Assembly (NCBI GenBank): GCA_043809745.1
Contig: JBDROU010000037.1
Coordinates: 1-52,777, forward strand
DNA: 52,777 bases
Source: JBDROU01 sp043809745 [NCBI: bacterium]
GTDB lineage: Bacteria; Elusimicrobiota; JBDRMW01
Direction: 5' to 3'
Shown: one piece after another, positions 9,643 through 19,518 of the stretch
Numbering within the stretch: the first letter of the stretch is position 1
Layout: each line of letters starts with the position of its first letter
Position numbers and translations under genes: made by a program
Notes under the pieces: generated by a model
Seen by the model: only the letters and a program-made list of their open reading frames with translations
Databases searched by the model: none
Told to the model about the DNA's origin: nothing

Positions 9643-9987
9643 ATGGATAATTGTCTATTTTGTAAAATTGCTGATAAATCAATAAATGCGAATATATTAA
9701 AAGAAACGGATGATATAATTGCATTTAGCGATATTAATCCTCAATCGCCGGTACATATACTTGTTATACCAAAGAAACATATTGCTTCTTTGAATGATGT
9801 TGCCGGCGAGGATTGTGATTTGCTTGGTAAAATCAACGGTGCAATAAAAGATCTTGCTAATGAAAAGAATATTAATGCTACAGGATTTAGGGTAGTAGTA
9901 AATTGCGGGAAGGATGCGGGGCAGGCTGTTGATCATCTGCATTTTCATCTGCTTGGCGGAAGAAAGTTAAATTGGCCGCCGGGTTGA
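9643..9987 (+). CDS. hinT: HIT family purine nucleoside phosphoramidase (HinT-like)
   Basis: This 114-residue protein is a compact histidine-triad protein: DHLHFHLLGG places the triad at H98, H100 and H102, and N-terminal C4 and C7 (CLFC) with H46 suggest the zinc site found in many bacterial HinT proteins. The family hydrolyses AMP-lysine-type phosphoramidates and acyl-AMP adducts. The WPPG C-terminus is typical of HinT. It starts a unit that leads into rpsU 67 bp later. Confidence 0.93.
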   Translation: MDNCLFCKIADKSINANILKETDDIIAFSDINPQSPVHILVIPKKHIASLNDVAGEDCDLLGKINGAIKDLANEKNINATGFRVVVNCGKDAGQAVDHLHFHLLGGRKLNWPPG

Positions 9988-10054
9988 TATATTTCATGGA
10001 TTTAGTGCAAAACTGATGTAATATGGTGTTTAAGAAAGGCGGTGTTATAATTCG

Positions 10055-10243
10055 ATGGTTTTAATAAGAATAAGAGATAATGAGCCTATAGAGGATGCAC
10101 TTCGCCGGTTTAAGAGGGAATGCGAACGCGACGGCATAATGCAGGAAATTAAAAAGCGGGAATTTTATGAGAGTCCGAGTGTTAGGCGGAAGAAAAAATC
10201 CGCTGAACTTAAAAGAAAAATGCGCCGCCGCATACCAAGGTAA
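10055..10243 (+). CDS. rpsU: 30S ribosomal protein bS21
   Basis: This 62-residue basic protein begins [20 protein letters not shown], the conserved bS21 N-terminus, and ends in an arginine/lysine-rich helix. bS21 helps 30S subunits pair with mRNA. The ribosome site AAAGGCGGTG (10035-10044) lies about ten bases before the ATG, further than usual but extended. It heads the rpsU-yqeY-NIF3-dnaG-rpoD series, a variant of the classical macromolecular synthesis operon. Confidence 0.96.
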   Translation: MVLIRIRDNEPIEDALRRFKRECERDGIMQEIKKREFYESPSVRRKKKSAELKRKMRRRIPR

Positions 10244-10267
10244 CTTTTAAACTTAAGGAGTTTTTTA

Positions 10268-10711
10268 GTGAGTTTACTGGAACAGATCAATGGAGATCTT
10301 AAGACTGCGCTTAAAGCGCGGGACAAGGTAAAAACAGGAACAATCAGGTTCCTGCTTGCTGATATTAAAAACAGAGTTATCGCGTCTAAGAAGGACCTTG
10401 ATGATGGTCAGGTAATTGATGTAATAACTTCTCAGATTAAGAAAGCAAAGGAATCGATTGAGGAGTTCTCAAAGGGAAACCGTGAGGATTTAGTAAAGAA
10501 AATAGAAGAAGAGATAAAAATTCTTCAGCAGTATTTACCGCCCCAATTAAGCAAAGAAGAGTTAACCAAAATAATTTCCGATGTTGTTGTAAAAGTTAAT
10601 GCGAGCAGTCCAAAGGATATGGGTAAGGTTATGGGGGCTCTTATCCCGCTCGTAAAGGGTAAAGCTGACAACAGGTTGGTAAGTGAAATAGTTAAGGAGC
10701 GCTTGAAATGA
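10268..10711 (+). CDS. yqeY: GatB/YqeY domain protein
   Basis: This 147-residue protein matches the stand-alone YqeY family, which resembles the tRNA-binding tail of GatB: LLEQINGDLKTALKARD at the start, EIKILQQYLPPQLS in the middle and the C-terminal GKVMGALIPLVKGKADNRLVSEIVKERL helix bundle. Its biochemical role is unclear; the family often sits beside rpsU and dnaG, as here. The GTG start at 10268 follows AAGGAG. It overlaps the next gene by 4 bp. Confidence 0.93.
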   Translation: MSLLEQINGDLKTALKARDKVKTGTIRFLLADIKNRVIASKKDLDDGQVIDVITSQIKKAKESIEEFSKGNREDLVKKIEEEIKILQQYLPPQLSKEELTKIISDVVVKVNASSPKDMGKVMGALIPLVKGKADNRLVSEIVKERLK

Positions 10712-11673
10712 AGCTTAAAGAGTTTTTTAATTTCATTATTCAAAAAGGCATAGAGGTTGATCCGAGAAGTAAAACCGAGATACAAAGAATTTTACAGGAT
10801 GAGAATAAAAAATTTAAGGAAGTCCCCGCTAAAGAAAAAGCTTATTTCGATAATAACAGACTTGCAAATCCGTACTCTGATACGCGCATATTATTTGGGG
10901 ATGAGAATACTCAAATTAAAACAATAGCAGTAGGAATAGATGTCGAAGGCCAGGAGCTGCTGCTTATCGATAAGTTAAGAGAAAAAGGCAAACGGGTGGA
11001 TCTGGCTTTGGCTCATCATCCTGAAGGCAGGGCGTTTGCGACATTCTATCAGGTTATGCGTTTACAGCCGGAACTTGTTAGTAAATTTGGTGTTCCCATA
11101 AATATAGGCGAAGGGCTTATGGAACCTCGTATGAAAGAAGTTTGGCGCAGGGTTATGGCGCAGAACCATAACAGGCATGTTGATATTGCAAAGCTCTTAA
11201 ATATCCCGTACATGTCATGCCATACACCGGCAGATAATCATGTTTCTGATTTTCTTCAGAAATTATTTGATAAACGCAAACCCCAAAAATTAGGCGATAT
11301 TATTGATATCCTGCTAGATATCCCGGAATATAATTCTGCCGCTAAACTTACGCAGGGGCCGGAAATTATTGTGGGGAGTAAGGAAAAAAAACCGGGAAAG
11401 ATTTTTGTTGATATGACCGGGGGCACTGAGGGGCCGTCAAAGTATGTGGAAAAGCTTTCACATAGCGGTGTCGGTACGCTTATTGGGATGCATTATAGCG
11501 ACGATCATATAAAAGAGGCAGAAAAAAACAATATAAATGTTGTAATTGCCGGACATATTTCTTCGGATGTGTTAGGCATTAATTTGTTATTAGACAAGGT
11601 GCAGAAAAAATTCGGTGATCTGCAATTTCTTGAATGTTCAGGTTTTCGTAGATTTCGTCGCAAATCCAGTTAA
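10708..11673 (+). CDS. NIF3-like (NGG1p-interacting factor 3) family protein
   Basis: This 321-residue protein shows NIF3-family metal-site signatures: LALAHHPEG around residues 90-98, SCHTPADNHV around 169-178, and AGHISSDVLGINLLLD near residue 290. The family forms dinuclear-metal-binding toroidal hexamers of uncertain function. Compared with short bacterial YbgI (about 250 residues) this is longer at the N-terminus. It starts within the stop codon of yqeY (ATGA) and precedes dnaG by about 106 bp, so its co-transcription with replication and sigma-factor genes is likely. The function cannot be stated more precisely. Confidence 0.8.
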   Translation: MKLKEFFNFIIQKGIEVDPRSKTEIQRILQDENKKFKEVPAKEKAYFDNNRLANPYSDTRILFGDENTQIKTIAVGIDVEGQELLLIDKLREKGKRVDLALAHHPEGRAFATFYQVMRLQPELVSKFGVPINIGEGLMEPRMKEVWRRVMAQNHNRHVDIAKLLNIPYMSCHTPADNHVSDFLQKLFDKRKPQKLGDIIDILLDIPEYNSAAKLTQGPEIIVGSKEKKPGKIFVDMTGGTEGPSKYVEKLSHSGVGTLIGMHYSDDHIKEAEKNNINVVIAGHISSDVLGINLLLDKVQKKFGDLQFLECSGFRRFRRKSS

Positions 11674-11779
11674 AATATTATATAAAAACTTAAAATACAG
11701 AAACAACTTATCCTGATCGGAATTGAAATAGGGTATTTAAGACGGTCTCAATTAATCAAATTTAAGCGCTTCAATTATT

Positions 11780-13588
11780 ATGGCACAATATTCTTCAGCA
11801 GATATAGTAGAAAAAATACGCTCTTCAATCGATATCTACGATTTAGTTAAGGAATACGTTCCGGAACTAAAGCGTGCCGGCAGAAATTTCAAGGCAAACT
11901 GTCCTTTCCATCACGAAAAAACGCCTTCATTTTTGGTAAGTCCGGATAAAGGTATATTTCATTGTTTCGGATGCGGCGTGGGAGGTGATATATTCCGATT
12001 TTTGATGAGTATAGAGAATATTGATTTCAAGGAAGCTCTTATTAAGTTAGGGCAGCGTTCGGGTATTGAGGTAAAACAGTTTTCTAAAAGCGGTGATTAC
12101 AAAGAGCATTTTGAGAGCAGGAAATACTTTAAAGCGCTTGATGAAGCAAAAGAATTTTATCATAAAAGGCTCCTGAGCAGTGAAGGTGAAAAAGTTCGAC
12201 AGTATTTAATAGGGCGTGGTATTAAACCTGAAACTATAAAGAAGTTTGGGTTGGGGCTTGCCCCATATTCCGGGAATGGACTATTGGAGTGGACTGCCAG
12301 GCAGGGTTTTTCACCTGAGGTGCTGCAGAAGGTGGGTTTGGCAGTTTACGATCAAAATAGAAAGCGTTTCAGGGATTATTTCTGGAACAGGATTATGATC
12401 CCGATTGTAGACAGTCAGGGAAGAACTGTTGCTTTTGGCGGCAGGGTTATAGAAAATGGAGAACCAAAGTTCTTAAACTCACCTGAATCTGTAACTTTTT
12501 CCAAAAGCAAGATTTTGTATGGGTTATGGAATGGCTCTAATTCCCTAAGACAGAAGAAAACAGCGATATTAGTTGAAGGATATATGGATGTAATGGTATT
12601 GCATCAAGAGGGTGTAGATAACGCTGTTGCTACCATGGGGACGGCGCTTGCCCAGGAACAGATTAAACTGCTAAGGAGATATGTAGAATATATAGTTGTA
12701 GCTTATGACCCCGATAATGCCGGACGTTCAGCTAGCATACGTAATGCTGAGATCCTGATAGATGCAAATTATTTCCCCAGGATTGCTGAACTGCCTGGGA
12801 ATATGGATGCGGATGATTATATATTAAAACATGGAGTTGCCGGTTTTAATAAGATAATCGAGAATGCATCCGAGATAATAACCTTTAAGCTGAATGTGTT
12901 GTTAAAATCCATCGAGCCGCGAAAAATTAAGGATTTATCTTTAGCTGAAAAAATTAATCTGTTAAAGGATTTGCTGGCTACCATAAAGAGTGTTAAAGAT
13001 TCCGTATATCAATCTGAATCTATTAAGTTGATTGCTGAAAGAATAATGGTTGATGAGAGAGCCGTATATGCCCAGATGCATAAATCCTTAAAGGATAATA
13101 ACAAAAAATCTGTAAAATTGAGTCTTCCGTCCACAAAATTGTTGAATGTTGAGGAAGAGATAATTGGTTTAATGTTGAATCATACTGATTTGATAAGTTC
13201 ATCAGAGATTTCAGAAAAGGACTTTAATGAAGAACACTGCAGACAGCTTTATGATAAGATGATTCGGGCGCATAAAGTTTATTTAAAACATAAAGAATTT
13301 GTAAGTCATATTTTAAGCGACCTTGAGCCTAAAGCGGCAGATTGGGTTACTGAGAATTTACTTGCAGACGTTGAATATAAAGATGATTATGAAAACTTTT
13401 ATTTTCGTTTGGTAGCTGAACTTAAAAAAATGCGTTTAAGGGAACGAGAGCAGTTTCTTGCCGGTAAGGTTAAAAGAATGTTGAGCGGCTTAGATCCAAA
13501 GGACGATGATACGATTTTGCAGTATCAGCAGGTTACACAGCGTTTGAAGGGTGTTAATAGCAAAGTAAGCGGTGTAGGCAGTAAATAA
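11780..13588 (+). CDS. dnaG: DNA primase DnaG
   Basis: This 602-residue bacterial primase has a CHC2 zinc domain (C41, H44 or H45, C62, C65 in CPFHHEKTPSF and CFGCGVGGD) and the polymerase core with the TOPRIM motif ILVEGYMDVMVLHQEG near residue 260 and VVAYDPDNAGRSA. A C-terminal helicase-binding domain follows from about residue 450. It makes RNA primers for Okazaki fragments on lagging-strand DNA with DnaB. There is no strong ribosome site before the ATG at 11780. It sits directly before rpoD, 42 bp apart, as in many bacteria. Confidence 0.97.
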   Translation: MAQYSSADIVEKIRSSIDIYDLVKEYVPELKRAGRNFKANCPFHHEKTPSFLVSPDKGIFHCFGCGVGGDIFRFLMSIENIDFKEALIKLGQRSGIEVKQFSKSGDYKEHFESRKYFKALDEAKEFYHKRLLSSEGEKVRQYLIGRGIKPETIKKFGLGLAPYSGNGLLEWTARQGFSPEVLQKVGLAVYDQNRKRFRDYFWNRIMIPIVDSQGRTVAFGGRVIENGEPKFLNSPESVTFSKSKILYGLWNGSNSLRQKKTAILVEGYMDVMVLHQEGVDNAVATMGTALAQEQIKLLRRYVEYIVVAYDPDNAGRSASIRNAEILIDANYFPRIAELPGNMDADDYILKHGVAGFNKIIENASEIITFKLNVLLKSIEPRKIKDLSLAEKINLLKDLLATIKSVKDSVYQSESIKLIAERIMVDERAVYAQMHKSLKDNNKKSVKLSLPSTKLLNVEEEIIGLMLNHTDLISSSEISEKDFNEEHCRQLYDKMIRAHKVYLKHKEFVSHILSDLEPKAADWVTENLLADVEYKDDYENFYFRLVAELKKMRLREREQFLAGKVKRMLSGLDPKDDDTILQYQQVTQRLKGVNSKVSGVGSK

Positions 13589-13630
13589 CTTGTAAACTTA
13601 ATATATATTTATTATTAAAGAGGTTTAGAT

Positions 13631-15343
13631 ATGGAACAAAGAGATGTAATTAAAGATTTGTTGGACAGAGGAAAAGATTCCGGATCACTTACGTATGAAG
13701 AGATAAATCAGCAGCTGCCCATAGGATCGGTTACGAGCGGTGAATTAGATGAGTTGTTTGGCGCTCTTGATGATATGGGTATTGAACTTGTAGATAAAAC
13801 AGATCAAGCACGCGGGATTGCAGATAAAGAGGAGGAAGATTCACAGATACAAATTGCATTTGAGTCTGATACAAATAACTCTATACGAATGTACCTTTCT
13901 GAGATGGGGAAAGTACCACTTTTATCCCGAGAAGAAGAGGTAAATCTTGCCCGAAATGTTAAGGAATATGAAAAGGAGTTAAGATTGCTGGTTTTGGAAT
14001 CCCCGGTAACAATGGGTGAAATAAAGAACTGGGAAGCGCTTATAGCTCAGCAAGAGATGACTCCTAAGGAGCTGATGCCGAGAGGCAGAAAATCTGATCT
14101 GGAACTTGCGCGAATGAAGCGTAAGATGCGCTTTGTCGTAAAGTCAATTAACAAAAGTGAAAAGAAAGTTGAGGGCCTTCAAAAAAATCTTAAGAGAAAG
14201 GGGATATCCCTAAAAGTAAAACAGAAACTGAAAGATGCGCTTATGGGGCAGAGGAAAAAGATTATTAATCAGATTGTCGGATTAAATCTGAATCAGGAGA
14301 AGATAAAACGCCTAACAAATAAAATTAAAAATTTGGCTCACAAAGTAAAAGAGTGTCAGGATGAAATTACAAGATATGAGCGTAGATTGCATATGCCGTT
14401 TGAGGAGGCCATGAAGCTGTATAAACAGGCCCTTAGAAAAAAGATAACCTCATCCGCACTCAAGAGAATAACAGGGTATACTTTGACAGGAATAGAATCT
14501 ACGCTTAAGAATTTCGAATTTTCAACTATGCGAATGAAAAAGCTCAAGCATAATTTACCTATCGCTGCGGATAAGCTCATTGCGCTTAATGAACGCATAA
14601 CAACATTGGAAGAACTAATATTGACTGATAAATTGAAGTTGATAAAAGCTAACCTCAGATTAGTGGTTTCAATTGCTAAGAAACATGTGAATTCCAATCT
14701 GCAGCTTTCAGACCTTATACAGGAAGGTGGATTAGGCCTTATAAAGGCGGTTGAAAAATTCGAGTACAAACGCGGTTTTAAGTTCTCAACATACGCGACA
14801 TGGTGGGTAAGACAGTCAATTAATAGAGCGATTGCTGACCAGGCAAGAACTATCCGAATACCTGTTCATATGAAAGAAATTATATCTAAAATTACAAAGA
14901 TTTCCCGCAAATCCCGTCAGGAAAAGGGGAGAGAACCTACGATAGATGAATACAGTAAATCACTCCGCTTGTCACAGGACAAGGTGCGCGGTATATTAAA
15001 GATAATGCAGGAACCGGTTTCGCTTACTACTCCCATAGGAGAGGAAGAGGATTCATTTTTAGAGGATTTTATTGAAGATAAAGGGAATCTCACACCAACA
15101 CAGTCAGCGTATGATTTTTTGAGAGGCAAGGAAGTGGAAAGGGTTCTGGCGACTTTAAGTGATAGAGAAGCTCAAATAGTCCGCTTGAGATTTGGCATTA
15201 GTACCGGCTATCCGCGTACGTTAGAAGAGGTGGGAAAGATATTTGCTGTGACCAGAGAGCGTGTGCGTCAAATTGAGGCTAAGGCAATAAAGAAGCTAAG
15301 GCATCCTTCAAGATGTAAGACATTAAAGGAGTATTTAGAATAA
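13631..15343 (+). CDS. rpoD: Primary sigma factor RpoD (sigma70 group 1)
   Basis: This 570-residue protein has all sigma70 regions: 1.1 at the N-terminus ([14 protein letters not shown]), 1.2 ([15 protein letters not shown]), a lysine-rich coiled-coil non-conserved insert (about residues 165-270), 2 ([38 protein letters not shown]), 3, and 4.2 with a helix-turn-helix ([20 protein letters not shown]). It directs RNA polymerase to housekeeping promoters; the TTGACA/TATAAT boxes seen in this window are what this family recognises. The ATG follows AGAGG. It ends the plus-strand block and faces a convergent gene. Confidence 0.98.
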   Translation: MEQRDVIKDLLDRGKDSGSLTYEEINQQLPIGSVTSGELDELFGALDDMGIELVDKTDQARGIADKEEEDSQIQIAFESDTNNSIRMYLSEMGKVPLLSREEEVNLARNVKEYEKELRLLVLESPVTMGEIKNWEALIAQQEMTPKELMPRGRKSDLELARMKRKMRFVVKSINKSEKKVEGLQKNLKRKGISLKVKQKLKDALMGQRKKIINQIVGLNLNQEKIKRLTNKIKNLAHKVKECQDEITRYERRLHMPFEEAMKLYKQALRKKITSSALKRITGYTLTGIESTLKNFEFSTMRMKKLKHNLPIAADKLIALNERITTLEELILTDKLKLIKANLRLVVSIAKKHVNSNLQLSDLIQEGGLGLIKAVEKFEYKRGFKFSTYATWWVRQSINRAIADQARTIRIPVHMKEIISKITKISRKSRQEKGREPTIDEYSKSLRLSQDKVRGILKIMQEPVSLTTPIGEEEDSFLEDFIEDKGNLTPTQSAYDFLRGKEVERVLATLSDREAQIVRLRFGISTGYPRTLEEVGKIFAVTRERVRQIEAKAIKKLRHPSRCKTLKEYLE

Positions 15344-15344
15344 C

Positions 15345-15370
15345 CGGCAATTTTTCTAATGAAAATACCG
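15345..15370. terminator. Possible terminator hairpin after rpoD
   Basis: CGG (15345-15347) plus ATTTT (15350-15354) pair with AAAAT (15362-15366) plus CCG (15368-15370), giving an eight-pair interrupted stem between the convergent rpoD and the minus-strand gene. No T-run follows on the plus strand, so this is weak. Confidence 0.3.
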
Positions 15371-15389
15371 CTGTAAAAAAATTAAATAA

Positions 15390-16004
15390 CTAAATTATCT
15401 TAATTATGCCTATCATAAGGAAGTAAATTCCTGCCAGCAGAGAAGTGATCTGTCCAATTGTTTTTATTTTTTCATATTTCAATACAGGTTTTAGTAATAT
15501 TAAAGGGAACATGTAAAGGGAAGTTCCTATGAAAAATGAGCTGAAGAATACTGTCGACCCTAAAATGTTACCCAGATCAGCAATTCTTGCAAGACCTACT
15601 AAAAATGGAGGGCAGATGTTAATCCCTATTAGAAACCCAAATGCAAATGGTATATTCTTGGAAAATGCATTCTTATCTAGTGTTTTACATATTTGAAAGT
15701 TCGGGAAATTCTTTACTAAACCATAAATTAAAAGAATAACAGCAGTAATAACAATGGAATAACCAATAAATTTCCGGGTAATAACATTAGCGAACTCCTG
15801 ACTAATCCAGCTTGCTGCTAATGCAAACATAATATAAGCGATGAATCTTCCCAGCAAAAACTGAACGATGTCCCAGTTGAGCTTTTTGTAGGTGGTTTTT
15901 CCCTTTGTAAGCATAAAAGGAATGAAAATCGGCGCGCAGGCCCCTAAACAAAACCCGCCGGTTGCAAGCCCAAGTGAGAAACCCTCGATAATTATCCGCA
16001 TCAT
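15390..16004 (-). CDS. CcdA/DsbD-like (TauE/SafE, UreH-type) membrane protein
   Basis: This 204-residue protein has about six hydrophobic helices. Two cysteine-proline motifs sit in the first helix (GFCLGACAPIF, C19 and C23) and in a mid-protein helix (GINICPPF). This placement resembles the DsbD/CcdA core, which passes electrons across the membrane between thiols, and the related UreH/TauE-like families. It lies 18 bp downstream of a NapH-like Fe-S protein on the same strand, so the two probably form an operon. A role in transmembrane electron or thiol transfer is inferred. A sulfite/metal transporter annotation (TauE/SafE) is the main alternative. Confidence 0.6.
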   Translation of the reverse strand: MMRIIIEGFSLGLATGGFCLGACAPIFIPFMLTKGKTTYKKLNWDIVQFLLGRFIAYIMFALAASWISQEFANVITRKFIGYSIVITAVILLIYGLVKNFPNFQICKTLDKNAFSKNIPFAFGFLIGINICPPFLVGLARIADLGNILGSTVFFSSFFIGTSLYMFPLILLKPVLKYEKIKTIGQITSLLAGIYFLMIGIIKII

Positions 16005-16022
16005 ATTAAATACAGCTATTTT

Positions 16023-17156
16023 CTATTGAAATAATTTTAATAGCGCTAAAGGAACGAAAAACATAGATATACTTCCGCCTAAAAGGATAGCCATGAAGAT
16101 GTATATAACCCTTATATTAGACAGTTCCATCAAGATCCCAGGCCCTTTACTTAAGAGAGATGTTTTTTTGTTCAATAATGAATAACTAATTGCTTCAGTA
16201 GGGCATACATCAATGCATTTCCCGCAAAGGTTGCAATAAATGGATATCTTTCCTTTTTCTAAATCACTTTTGTTTATAACCATTGTGGGGCAAACTTGCT
16301 CGCATTTGCCGCAAAGAGTACATTTTTCCTTATTTATACTTACCCTGAACGGATGAATCCTGCAGACAAATGATTGCCAGGCGCCAAAAGGACAGATCAA
16401 TCCGCAAAAAAAACGCTTCTTTAATATTAATGGGAGTAAAACTATGAAAAAAATCCCTATGCTTATAAATGATACAGTTTGGATGGTTCTTGCTAATTGT
16501 TCCGGGCTGAGGAACTCAGATGTCATTTTTAACGGGCATAACCATAAACAGAAAAATGGCAAAACATTAATAAAAGATAATATTATAGACAGTAAAAGTA
16601 TTGCCGCAGGCAGATCCCTCAGCTTTTTAGGAAGTGTAAATTTGCTGAAAAATCTTTTTGGATTAGCCAAACTAAAGCTTTCATCCAAACCGCCGAAAAA
16701 ACATCCCCAGGAACAAAATCCCGAACCTATTATTAAGGTAATTAACAGCCAGAGAATTCCCATGCTCAGCGGCAGCCACAAAAAAGTCTCTTCACTTGTT
16801 AAAGCGAGATATATATTGCGAAAATAATTTAATATCGAAGAGGATTGAGCTATATGGCAGTAAGGGCTCTCTAAGCCGGCCCCAGTAAAAAATAAATTTT
16901 TTATGAATGGCAGATTAGTTTTTGTTATTAAAAGGAATCCCCACGCAAATATAATAAAGAGTGCTGCCCTGAAAGGATAAATTTTTCCTGTAAAAAAGAT
17001 AAAAAAGCATAACAAAGAAATAATAAAGGCCCAAATAATTTTTGCAGCGGTAAGCGAATCAATTGCATTTGAACTTAATAATATAAATCCGGTAAAAGTG
17101 ATTAAAAGAGTTAAAGAAACAATAATGCTTGATGTAAGAGATATTTTGCGGGACAT
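16023..17156 (-). CDS. NapH/YccM-like membrane 4Fe-4S ferredoxin protein
   Basis: This 377-residue protein has several membrane helices. Three CxxxC motifs lie at helix ends (C148/C152, C203/C207, C251/C255), as in NapH/NosR/CcoG-type electron-transfer proteins. Two consecutive [4Fe-4S] motifs follow at C279-C282-C285-C289 and C308-C311-C314-C318, then a last C-terminal helix. Such proteins take electrons from quinol or ferredoxin to partners across the membrane. It is upstream of the CcdA-like gene on the minus strand; a joint electron pathway is inferred. No nap, nos or cco genes are nearby to fix the partner. Confidence 0.75.
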   Translation of the reverse strand: MSRKISLTSSIIVSLTLLITFTGFILLSSNAIDSLTAAKIIWAFIISLLCFFIFFTGKIYPFRAALFIIFAWGFLLITKTNLPFIKNLFFTGAGLESPYCHIAQSSSILNYFRNIYLALTSEETFLWLPLSMGILWLLITLIIGSGFCSWGCFFGGLDESFSLANPKRFFSKFTLPKKLRDLPAAILLLSIILSFINVLPFFCLWLCPLKMTSEFLSPEQLARTIQTVSFISIGIFFIVLLPLILKKRFFCGLICPFGAWQSFVCRIHPFRVSINKEKCTLCGKCEQVCPTMVINKSDLEKGKISIYCNLCGKCIDVCPTEAISYSLLNKKTSLLSKGPGILMELSNIRVIYIFMAILLGGSISMFFVPLALLKLFQ

Positions 17157-17263
17157 TATTTTTTATTATTTATTTTATTCTTAAAATTAATTGTAGTATA
17201 ATGCCGTATTGATGTAAACTCTATTTTTAGGTAATATCTAAGAAAGTAAAATTTAGCTTTTTT

Positions 17264-19450
17264 ATGGCATATCCAATAATATTTTATTACGGATTTTTTA
17301 GCATATTAAGTCAGATTATTCTTCTAAAAGAATTAGCTGTCCTTTTTGCCGGTCAGGAGCTTTTTTTTGGGTTTAGCCTGGCCAGCTGGTTGTTATGGAC
17401 AGGAATAGGCAATTACTCATTTTCATATCTAAAAAGATCAAAATATTCCGCAGCATTTGACAACAATATATTTTTTTCAACTTTGCTTATTCTAACCGGT
17501 TTGTTATCAATTTTAAGTTTAATTTTAATAAGATTGTCAAAGTTGCTCATCCCTGCAGGCCAGCTTCCAGGATTAACTGACATATTCCTTTTTAGCTTAT
17601 TAACGCCTTCCCTGTCTTGTGTAGCAATAGGATTTTTATTCAACTATATTTCGACAACTTTTTTTGATAATGATAAGAAAACATGGGTATACATACCTTA
17701 TATACTTGAAACTTCAGGTGCGATATGCGCCGGGTTAATTTATACATTTTACATCGCGGGCAGATTTGAGAACTTTGAAGTTATGGTTATGATTTCATTT
17801 ATTATGCTTCTACTTGCATGGTTACATCACCGTCCGGCGATGCGCTCTTCCTATAAATTTCCCTGGGTATTTTATTTGTTTGTTTTTATCTTTATAGGAT
17901 TTTCGTTTAAGGCAAAGGATATATCAAAAATCACTAAAGAAATTAACTGGAAGGGTTATAACGTACTTCTATCTAAGGAATCAAAATATAATGATACACT
18001 TTTAATAAAAAGGGCAGGGGCATACAGTATAGTAAGTAACGGAGTTATTACGACCACATTTCCTGACATACAGAGTTTTGAAGAAAAAGTTCATTGGCCT
18101 ATGCTTGCTCACAGTGATCCCAAGAGCATATTAGTTTCAGGCCAGCTGATTTTTGGGTTAACCTCGGAAATACTAAAATATCCTGTAAATAGCATAAAAT
18201 TCGTAGAAAAGGATGATGTGCTTCTTGATATGGGCCGGCTCTCTGAAAGTTTTATTAGCCGTAAAACAGAGGCAAAAGATAAGTTGGAAGTCGTAAACCA
18301 GGATCTAAGGAGATATTTGAAAACATCCCGAGAAAGGTTCGATGTAATTTTGTTAAATCTTCCTCAGCCTTTTAATTTGGAGTTTAATCGATTTTATACA
18401 AAAGAGTTTTTTCACGAGGTGCGTAATAGGCTTAAATCCGACGGTATACTTTCGTTTCAAATACCCGCACAGGAAAATTATCTAACATTAACTATGCAGA
18501 AGCAAATTAAATCAATATTTGGAGGGCTTTCAAGTGTTTTCGAAAATATTGAATTAATACCCGGTGATGCAATAACAGTAATAGCATCAAACGATAAAAT
18601 TGTAAGTGTTGATGGAATGGCAGAAAAATATAAAAAGCTTGAATTAAACAATATCTATTTGAATCCAAATAGTATCTATTTAAAGTGGAATTCTAAAACA
18701 CGCAGGGATAAACTTGATGATTTATTGAAAGTTTCCGGTATAAAACCAAATTCAGATATTGATCCAAGTATGTACAGGTACTCATTGAAACTTTGGCTTG
18801 AGAAGTTTAGCTCGCCAGTTTTTCTTGTTATTTCAGGAATTATTCTTTTTATTGTTATTAAATTTAGAAAAAAGCTTAATTTGAAGGTTTTAATAGAAAG
18901 GCGTTATTCAATATTTTGGTTTAGTTTGGTTGGGATAATAGTTGAGGTAGTTTTGATACTTTTGCTCCAGTCCATATATGGTTATGTGTATTACTATTTG
19001 GGATTATTATTTGCAATTTTTATGACTGGAATGCTTTTTGGAAGTATTATTTTGAGCTTTATTTTGGAAAGGGCTGAAAGATTTAGGAGTAAATCTAATG
19101 ATTTACTGTATATAGTATTTGCGTTTTTTTTGATGTTGTTAGCTCTTAGTATGGGTAAGTTTAGTCAAATACATCACAGTGTATTGCTTTTGATTTTATA
19201 TTTGAGTATGTTTTTAGATGGATTCTTAATTGGAGGTGCTTATTGCGTTAGTGGTTTTAGTTTCCCGGAAAAAGACGGGATTTCTCAATCTATTGGCAGG
19301 CTTTACAGCGCCGATCTTTGGGGCGGATGTGCAGGCCTGTTTCTACTATCGACTCTACTAATTAATATATTGTCCTTTCAATATATATTTGCGCTTTTAG
19401 CTATCTGTATAGTCATGTTATTAGTTAAATCCAGACAATTCTCGGCTTGA
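17264..19450 (+). CDS. Polytopic membrane protein with degenerate spermidine-synthase-like domain
   Basis: This 728-residue protein has about six N-terminal membrane helices, a central Rossmann domain (about residues 270-420) and about seven C-terminal helices. The central part resembles spermidine synthase: VEKDDVLLDMGR binds the nucleoside in that family, and NRFYTKEFFHEVRNRLKSDG matches its later motif. Key positions have changed: the glycine-rich loop reads SGQLIFGL (about 292-299) and the catalytic DxxDP equivalent reads NLPQP (365-369). Aminopropyl transfer is therefore doubtful. A possible TATAAT lies at 17197-17202. The gene stands alone between a divergent Fe-S pair and the por operon. 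The role is unknown. Confidence 0.7.
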   Translation: MAYPIIFYYGFFSILSQIILLKELAVLFAGQELFFGFSLASWLLWTGIGNYSFSYLKRSKYSAAFDNNIFFSTLLILTGLLSILSLILIRLSKLLIPAGQLPGLTDIFLFSLLTPSLSCVAIGFLFNYISTTFFDNDKKTWVYIPYILETSGAICAGLIYTFYIAGRFENFEVMVMISFIMLLLAWLHHRPAMRSSYKFPWVFYLFVFIFIGFSFKAKDISKITKEINWKGYNVLLSKESKYNDTLLIKRAGAYSIVSNGVITTTFPDIQSFEEKVHWPMLAHSDPKSILVSGQLIFGLTSEILKYPVNSIKFVEKDDVLLDMGRLSESFISRKTEAKDKLEVVNQDLRRYLKTSRERFDVILLNLPQPFNLEFNRFYTKEFFHEVRNRLKSDGILSFQIPAQENYLTLTMQKQIKSIFGGLSSVFENIELIPGDAITVIASNDKIVSVDGMAEKYKKLELNNIYLNPNSIYLKWNSKTRRDKLDDLLKVSGIKPNSDIDPSMYRYSLKLWLEKFSSPVFLVISGIILFIVIKFRKKLNLKVLIERRYSIFWFSLVGIIVEVVLILLLQSIYGYVYYYLGLLFAIFMTGMLFGSIILSFILERAERFRSKSNDLLYIVFAFFLMLLALSMGKFSQIHHSVLLLILYLSMFLDGFLIGGAYCVSGFSFPEKDGISQSIGRLYSADLWGGCAGLFLLSTLLINILSFQYIFALLAICIVMLLVKSRQFSA

Positions 19451-19518
19451 CATATCTATTTATTAGGTCTATAATTATTACTTAATATCTAGTATATTTC
19501 ACTAATTAGGAGGATATC

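Noticed and set aside
14356-14769. 137-residue minus-strand open frame inside rpoD
   Set aside because: Antisense to conserved sigma regions; no independent evidence.
16444-16827. 127-residue plus-strand open frame inside the NapH-like gene
   Set aside because: Antisense to membrane helices and CxxxC motifs of a conserved protein.
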